Shown piece after piece: positions 6,918 to 9,692 of a stretch of DNA of 9,692 bases. Every line of letters begins with the position of its first letter. Positions within the stretch are counted from its first letter, which is position 1. The stretch is from NCBI GenBank assembly GCA_016765235.1, contig JAESQH010000181.1, forward strand, positions 3,376-13,067, read 5' to 3'. Position numbers and translations under genes: made by a program. This stretch comes from Paracoccaceae bacterium (GTDB lineage: Bacteria; Pseudomonadota; Alphaproteobacteria; Rhodobacterales; Rhodobacteraceae). The notes below the pieces were generated by a model. It was given only the letters and a program-made list of their open reading frames with translations. It was not told the origin of the DNA and made no database searches.

Positions 6918-7306
6918 GCAAACCATACAAGTATCAAAAGAAAGGGGCTGGGCGTCATGTCCAGCTTCCTGAATGGCTTCAGGCGTCTGAGGCGTGGGCA
7001 ACCATGAAGCCCGGCCCTAGGGCGCTCTATATCGAAATTAAGAGGCGCTACAATGGTGTTAACAATGGGCAAATCGTTTTTAGTCATAGAGACGCAGCTC
7101 GGTCACTGAGCGTTAATCGCAATACAGTTGGTGCGTGGTTTATAGAATTGCAGGCCCGTGGATTTATCCGCATGACAAAAGCTCCGCACCTAGGGCCATC
7201 AGGAATAGGAAAAGCCTCGATCTGGGCAATTGAGGAGGAAGCAACTTTCGATTTGAAGCCCGCAAGCAAGTCATTTGTGCAATGGAAAAATAGAACCCCC
7301 GCCTAA
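6914..7306 (+). CDS. Helix-turn-helix protein, last gene of the element's cluster
   Basis: A 130-residue protein with a strong ribosome site, GGAGGG (6900-6905), 8 bases before the ATG. 'LPEWLQASEAWATMKPGPRALYIEIKRRYNG' (19-48) leads into a wHTH, 'IVFSHRDAARSLSVNRNTVGAWFIELQARGFI' (54-85), with 'IGKASIWAI' (98-106) as the wing strand. This layout resembles the helix-turn-helix proteins, some annotated as replication-like, that sit in alphaproteobacterial islands. From memory, relatives often continue with a basic tail after the 'FVQWK' region. Here the protein stops at 'NRTPA', so the end may be clipped at the element's right border. DNA binding is likely; a replication role is speculation. 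Confidence 0.75.
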   Translation: MSKPYKYQKKGAGRHVQLPEWLQASEAWATMKPGPRALYIEIKRRYNGVNNGQIVFSHRDAARSLSVNRNTVGAWFIELQARGFIRMTKAPHLGPSGIGKASIWAIEEEATFDLKPASKSFVQWKNRTPA

Positions 7307-7506
7307 ATTACGGGCTACTCCGTCCTAGCTAGCGGGACAGTATCGATGAATGCAGACTACTTAGCTCGAAAGTGTCATAAAAAATGGGACGCTATTCACG
7401 ATATTGAAGTAATTGGCGGCCCAATATTTGGGACATATATACATCTAACCATAGGCAGAGTATTTAACTGCACGCAACTATCGGCATTATTGTGTATTAG
7501 AGATGC
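7307..7506. other. Gap after the HTH gene; no supported gene
   Basis: The stretch separates the + strand cluster from a convergent minus-strand gene. A 90-codon + strand frame begins at ATG 7346 but runs antisense into the next gene and has no ribosome site or recognisable domain. Short complementary pieces (GTCC 7322-7325 with GGAC 7335-7338) are too weak for a terminator. This is the most likely place for the element's right junction. Confidence 0.35.
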
Positions 7507-7839
7507 CTATTGGCAGGGGAATACCCTTTGTAGGCCCAGAAGCATCACCAGTCCTGCGGGGTCTTCTACGCTATCCGGGTTTATCCCTAACTCTTGTCTA
7601 AATATATCAACCGCCTGATCCACTACAATTGCCAACTCTCCAGGTATACAAAACATCTTTTTCCCGCCATTGAGCTCTACCCACGAATTTGACCAAGTAA
7701 ACCCGGCCATAAATCCAGAAATTAGATATAGGCCATTTATATTACCGTTTTCGTTATCAAGTATTTCCAACGCCTGGCGTCCGGTCATCGGATATGCAGG
7801 TGATGCTAGGCACATGAACACAAAAAGCCATTTTACCAT
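7507..7839 (-). CDS. Small secreted Rap1a/Tai-like protein
   Basis: The ATG at 7839 has AAGGA (complement of 7848-7852) 8 bases upstream, better than the frame's earlier start at 7893. The 110-residue product begins with a signal peptide, 'MVKWLFVFMCLASPAYP', so it is likely periplasmic. The body 'YLISGFMAGFTWS' (38-50), 'MFCIPGELAIVVDQAVDIF' (62-80) and 'AGLVMLLGLQRVFPC' (95-109) follows the Rap1a/Tai pattern of a G-rich helix, a 'CIP' turn, a helix with a conserved Gln, and a terminal 'FPC'. Named members are periplasmic immunity proteins against type VI amidase effectors, but most of the family is orphan. Only two mature Cys (64, 109) are present; the earlier pair is missing. No effector gene is next to it. 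Confidence 0.65.
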   Translation of the reverse strand: MVKWLFVFMCLASPAYPMTGRQALEILDNENGNINGLYLISGFMAGFTWSNSWVELNGGKKMFCIPGELAIVVDQAVDIFRQELGINPDSVEDPAGLVMLLGLQRVFPCQ

Positions 7840-7949
7840 CCCAAATTTCCTTTTTGTTTTAGTGTATTTTGAGACAAATGTGCGGCGATACAAATTGGTT
7901 TCTCTGAATTATCATTGTGAGAATAGAGGTGATTCATGGGCTCAAGTCA

Positions 7950-8087
7950 ATGTTAACCGCCACCGTTGAATATTGGGAAACCAAGAACGGTAAGTTTACG
8001 TTAAGGTCTGGCGCCCCTAAATTTAAAAGTGCTGCGCATGAAGTAGAATATTTAGTCAACAGTGTCGCCTCGGTGGAACGTGCATAA
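7950..8087 (+). CDS. Possible small ORF (45 aa) containing the NxKFTLR motif
   Basis: The ATG at 7950 opens 45 codons to a TAA at 8085-8087, with the frame open upstream to 7908. The product begins 'MLTATVEYWETKNGKFTLRS' and continues 'GAPKFKSAAHEVEYLVN'. It has no clear ribosome site and no known domain. Its 'NGKFTLR' coding stretch recurs in frame in the next small ORF with synonymous changes, the main hint that the region is, or was, coding. Confidence 0.35.
   Translation: MLTATVEYWETKNGKFTLRSGAPKFKSAAHEVEYLVNSVASVERA
7985..8007 (+). repeat. 23-bp direct repeat, copy 1
   Basis: Matches 8165-8187 at 19 of 23 positions (GAAC, two variable bases, TAAGTTTAC, two variable bases, TAAGGT). The copies are 180 bases apart, exactly 60 codons. 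Confidence 0.6.
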
Positions 8088-8096
8088 AAGGACCGA

Positions 8097-8189
8097 ATGA
8101 GCCATTGTTCTAATATTAAAAGTGGAGCAAAAATAAGGCTGATATTAAGAGTGCAACCAAACAGGAACCCTAAGTTTACCCTAAGGTAA
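8097..8189 (+). CDS. Possible second small ORF (30 aa) ending in NPKFTLR
   Basis: The ATG at 8097 starts nine bases after the previous stop, preceded by AAGGA (8088-8092). It encodes 30 residues, 'MSHCSNIKSGAKIRLILRVQ' then 'PNRNPKFTLR', and ends at TAA 8187-8189. Its last seven residues repeat 'NGKFTLR' from the first small ORF in the same frame. It may be a real tandem small gene or, more simply, the tail of a broken duplicated gene. Confidence 0.3.
   Translation: MSHCSNIKSGAKIRLILRVQPNRNPKFTLR
8165..8187 (+). repeat. 23-bp direct repeat, copy 2, overlapping a hairpin
   Basis: Second copy of the repeat at 7985-8007. It overlaps a perfect small hairpin: TTTACC (8175-8180), loop CTAA, GGTAAA (8185-8190), which ends one base before the 51-bp repeat. 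Confidence 0.6.
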
Positions 8190-8190
8190 A

Positions 8191-8241
8191 TACGCGCTCG
8201 TCAGACATCTAGGACAGCAAGGTTACCGCAAAGGTCAAATC
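8191..8241 (+). repeat. 51-bp direct repeat, left copy
   Basis: Ungapped alignment with 9260-9310 gives 42 of 51 identical bases, including the 11-base block AGACATCTAGG (8203-8213). The copies are in the same orientation, 1069 bases apart, and bracket the 76-aa/GNAT gene pair. The GTTGCC...GGCAAC stem of the right copy is only partly preserved here. Confidence 0.8.
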
Positions 8242-8301
8242 ATACAAAACAGAGGATGATACATATCTCAATGGTATTGAACCGATGTTTAGTGACGATT
8301 A

Positions 8302-8316
8302 AGTAACAGTTTACTG
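8302..8316. promoter_or_regulatory. Nested palindrome upstream of the GNAT module
   Basis: AGTAA (8302-8306) and TTACT (8311-8315) are complementary around CAGT. The overlapping CAGT-TT-ACTG (8307-8316) forms a second palindrome. A site like this before a toxin-antitoxin-type operon could be an autorepressor operator. No promoter was clearly identified here; a perfect TTGACA at 8369-8374 has only a poor -10 partner (TAAAAG, 8394-8399). Confidence 0.3.
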
Positions 8317-8418
8317 GTATTTTTCTGAAACGATTGGGGCAATATGCCTGATATGCCACCAATGTTGGTTGACATTGAAGGCCATCAGTGTGCTAAAAGA
8401 AATTGCAGGAGAAAAGTT

Positions 8419-8649
8419 ATGTTTTCATTAAGGGACGCCCTTCGCCATTTTGCTGGGGGTAAAAACAAAGAAAAACCGTTGTTTCGCTCTGAAAAAGAAG
8501 CGTATGATTTCTGCCGCCGTCTTTACAATGAATCAGGCGGTGTTTCGCCAGAATTACGCAAATCCTTTGAATTTTATCAAAAAAATATAAACAACGACTG
8601 TGATCAATTTTTTGGACCTAACGAAAATCCGCATCTCATCTCTGACTGA
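8419..8649 (+). CDS. Unknown small protein, candidate antitoxin of the GNAT module
   Basis: The ATG at 8419 has a strong ribosome site, AGGAG (8407-8411), 7 bases upstream, giving 76 residues. An in-frame ATG at 8344 would add 25 residues ('MPDMPPMLVDIEGHQCAKRN' onward) with a weaker GGGG site. The protein reads 'MFSLRDALRHFAGG', 'KPLFRSEKEAYDFCRRLYNE', 'SGGVSPELRKSFEFYQKN', so it is mostly helical, charged and soluble. It lacks the ribbon-helix-helix start and acidic tail of TacA/DUF1778 antitoxins. Position is the reason for the antitoxin idea: it precedes a TacT-like GNAT and overlaps it by 50 bases. Function is not established. Confidence 0.65.
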   Translation: MFSLRDALRHFAGGKNKEKPLFRSEKEAYDFCRRLYNESGGVSPELRKSFEFYQKNINNDCDQFFGPNENPHLISD

Positions 8650-9142
8650 AAGAGATAGTTTGAGAAGTTTCAATTGCGGCGTCACCCAAATCGACAGGCA
8701 TGCTAAGAAAAAAGCAGCTAAGCAATGTGAGAAAAAGAGAGCGCGTGTTTTCATTGCGCATGATGATTCCAGCAAAATTGCTAAAGGGTTCTTTCAACTT
8801 TCTTTAAGTTTGGAAGACGATAGTAAGTTGAAAAAGGGTGATGAGCGGGACCTGTGGGCAGGCAGCGCTCATCTTATTTATGTCAATTGGCTGGCTGTTC
8901 AAACTCAGTTACAAGGCAATAAACTGGGAACATTCCTATTGATGGACGCTTTGGTTAAGGCTTACAGAGCATCGATCTATTTGCCCATTTTAGGAGTAGG
9001 AATTCGCCCATTAAATGAAAGGAATAAAATCACTTACTCGAAGCATGGGTTTCAGATTGGCATTGGCGAAGAGAAAAAAGAACACCCGTTGATGATTATG
9101 CCGATTTGGCATCTTCATGACTTGTTTGAAGGCGGCAAGTAA
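8600..9142 (+). CDS. GNAT-family acetyltransferase, TacT-toxin-like
   Basis: A 180-residue protein from GTG 8600 (a TTG at 8612 is an alternative); no ribosome site is visible, so translation probably depends on coupling to the overlapping upstream gene. 'IRISSLTERDSLRSFNCGVTQIDRHAKKKA' (10-39) corresponds to the 'FdCG...ld.fl' entry of TacT-type GNATs. 'ARVFIAHD' and 'IAKGFFQLS' (48-68) are the central strands. 'YVNWLAVQTQLQGNKLGTFLL' (94-114) is motif A, the acetyl-CoA loop. 'TYSKHGF' (145-151) and 'HPLMIMPI' (162-169) form the C-terminal end. Relatives acetylate aminoacyl-tRNA and stop translation, with Tyr146 at the catalytic position. The loop has Lys108 where Gly is usual. A toxin role is inference; a plain acetyltransferase is the alternative. 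Confidence 0.75.
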   Translation: MINFLDLTKIRISSLTERDSLRSFNCGVTQIDRHAKKKAAKQCEKKRARVFIAHDDSSKIAKGFFQLSLSLEDDSKLKKGDERDLWAGSAHLIYVNWLAVQTQLQGNKLGTFLLMDALVKAYRASIYLPILGVGIRPLNERNKITYSKHGFQIGIGEEKKEHPLMIMPIWHLHDLFEGGK

Positions 9143-9259
9143 GTAGCTGCCATTTTTACCTTCTGGGGCATTTCCCAACGGTGCCAGACTAGTCCTGACA
9201 TTCGAACCGGTCTTAGATAGCGCGGACTTGAACTAATCAGCCATATTTTCCAGCAGCGG

Positions 9260-9310
9260 TACGCGCGCGCCAGACATCTAGGTCCCCAAGGTTGCCGCAA
9301 GGGGCAACTC
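9260..9310 (+). repeat. 51-bp direct repeat, right copy, with hairpin
   Basis: Partner of 8191-8241 (42 of 51 identical), starting 118 bases after the GNAT stop. It contains a perfect hairpin: GTTGCC (9291-9296), loop GCAAGG, GGCAAC (9303-9308). It lies in the 232-base gap 9143-9374, which has no complete gene. One + frame through it (from 9221) reads 'RGLELISHIFQQRYARARHL' and may be a coding remnant. Confidence 0.8.
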
Positions 9311-9374
9311 GACCAAGGTAAGGAGATTTTGCAATCAAAGGCGTTTCCTCTCATCGAGAACTGGCCATGTTTGG

Positions 9375-9692
9375 TCACCATCCGCAGTTTTTATACCCAC
9401 TGCTCATACATTCCCGCGCCATCGCCTGAGCCTGAGAGATATCTGACGATGTCATTTTAGCAGCGACTTGGTCCCTCCACTCACGTGCACCTTCGGCCCC
9501 GTTAGCAGAAGATATATTATACCACATGTGCGACCTGACATTGTCCTGAAGCACGCCATTGCCATATTCATATATTACACCAAGATTGTTTTGAGAACTC
9601 GCATGCCCTTGCTCAGCAGCTAGACGATACCACTTCACCGCCTCGGCATAGTCCTGAAGTACTCCCACGCCATTTTCATACATAATAGCAAG
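9375..9692 (-). CDS. Sel1-repeat protein, C-terminal part (5' end beyond right edge)
   Basis: The frame is open to the window edge, so the gene continues to the right; 105 or more residues are seen. Two Sel1 (TPR-like) repeats are clear: 'MYENGVGVLQDYAEAVKWYR' with 'LAAEQGHASSQNNLG', then 'IYEYGNGVLQDNVRSHMWYN' with 'ISSANG'. A charged helix follows ('REWRDQVAAKM'), then a tail with two Cys ending 'YKNCGW'. Sel1 repeats form helical scaffolds for protein-protein contacts, often in the periplasm or in signalling complexes. The tail resembles those of many alphaproteobacterial Sel1 proteins. Any signal peptide would be outside the window. The partner is unknown. Confidence 0.9.
   Translation of the reverse strand, partial: LAIMYENGVGVLQDYAEAVKWYRLAAEQGHASSQNNLGVIYEYGNGVLQDNVRSHMWYNISSANGAEGAREWRDQVAAKMTSSDISQAQAMARECMSSGYKNCGW

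Noticed and set aside
7346..7618. 90-aa + strand ORF
   Set aside because: Its second half is antisense to the better supported secreted protein, with no ribosome site or domain.
9190..9240. tRNA-like T-loop words on the minus strand (GGTTCGAAT, GTTCAAGTCC)
   Set aside because: The flanking bases do not pair into T stems and no acceptor, D or anticodon arms could be built.
8191..9310. Integron attC sites as an explanation for the flanking repeats
   Set aside because: No paired RYYYAAC / GTTRRRY core sites at the copies, and the following gene is in the opposite orientation.
9115..9381. 88-aa minus-strand ORF overlapping the Sel1 stop
   Set aside because: It ends antisense inside the GNAT gene, with odd Trp/Arg/Ser-rich composition and no domain; probably noncoding.

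Overview
The window reads as DNA from an alphaproteobacterium with moderate to low GC. The class call rests on recognising the families: a P4-type integrase beginning with the 'PEKALSAAFVRTV' segment, the int-coupled 'HPRYAPKL' protein, a winged-helix protein ending in 'GTHARYVL', and a Sel1 protein ending in a Cys-containing tail. Genus cannot be judged from the sequence. There are no rRNA or tRNA genes and no CRISPR array.

Region 1 (1-3115) looks like ordinary chromosome. It holds the 3' end of a PHP-domain phosphoesterase, then a 477-aa polytopic membrane protein (+), facing a family 2 glycosyltransferase with a C-terminal membrane anchor (-). The last two converge so tightly that one TTAA supplies both stop codons. 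Together they suggest synthesis or transfer of a lipid-linked sugar at the inner membrane. The glycosyltransferase has a near-consensus promoter at 3202-3229.

Region 2 (about 3400-7306) is a small integrative element, all on the + strand. It has a promoter, a P4-type tyrosine integrase broken by a one-base frameshift near 3902, and a translationally coupled 296-aa protein of an int-associated family of unknown function. A regulatory gap with two inverted repeats follows, then an AlpA-like regulator. Next comes a tight cluster of four genes (winged-helix protein, two small unknowns, HTH protein), each overlapping the next by 4 to 8 bases. No phage structural, conjugation or obvious replication genes are present, so it resembles the regulatory end of a satellite-like or genomic island.

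Region 3 (7307-9692) is a cargo or scar zone. It contains a small secreted Rap1a/Tai-like protein (-) and two tandem small ORFs that share the peptide N-x-KFTLR. After these comes a two-gene module: a 76-aa unknown protein overlapping a TacT-like GNAT acetyltransferase by 50 bases. That module sits between two direct copies of a 51-bp sequence (8191-8241 and 9260-9310) that match at 42 of 51 positions. The window ends in the C-terminal part of a Sel1-repeat protein (-).

The strongest candidate for something undescribed is the repeat-flanked GNAT module, because its upstream partner does not look like the usual ribbon-helix-helix antitoxin.
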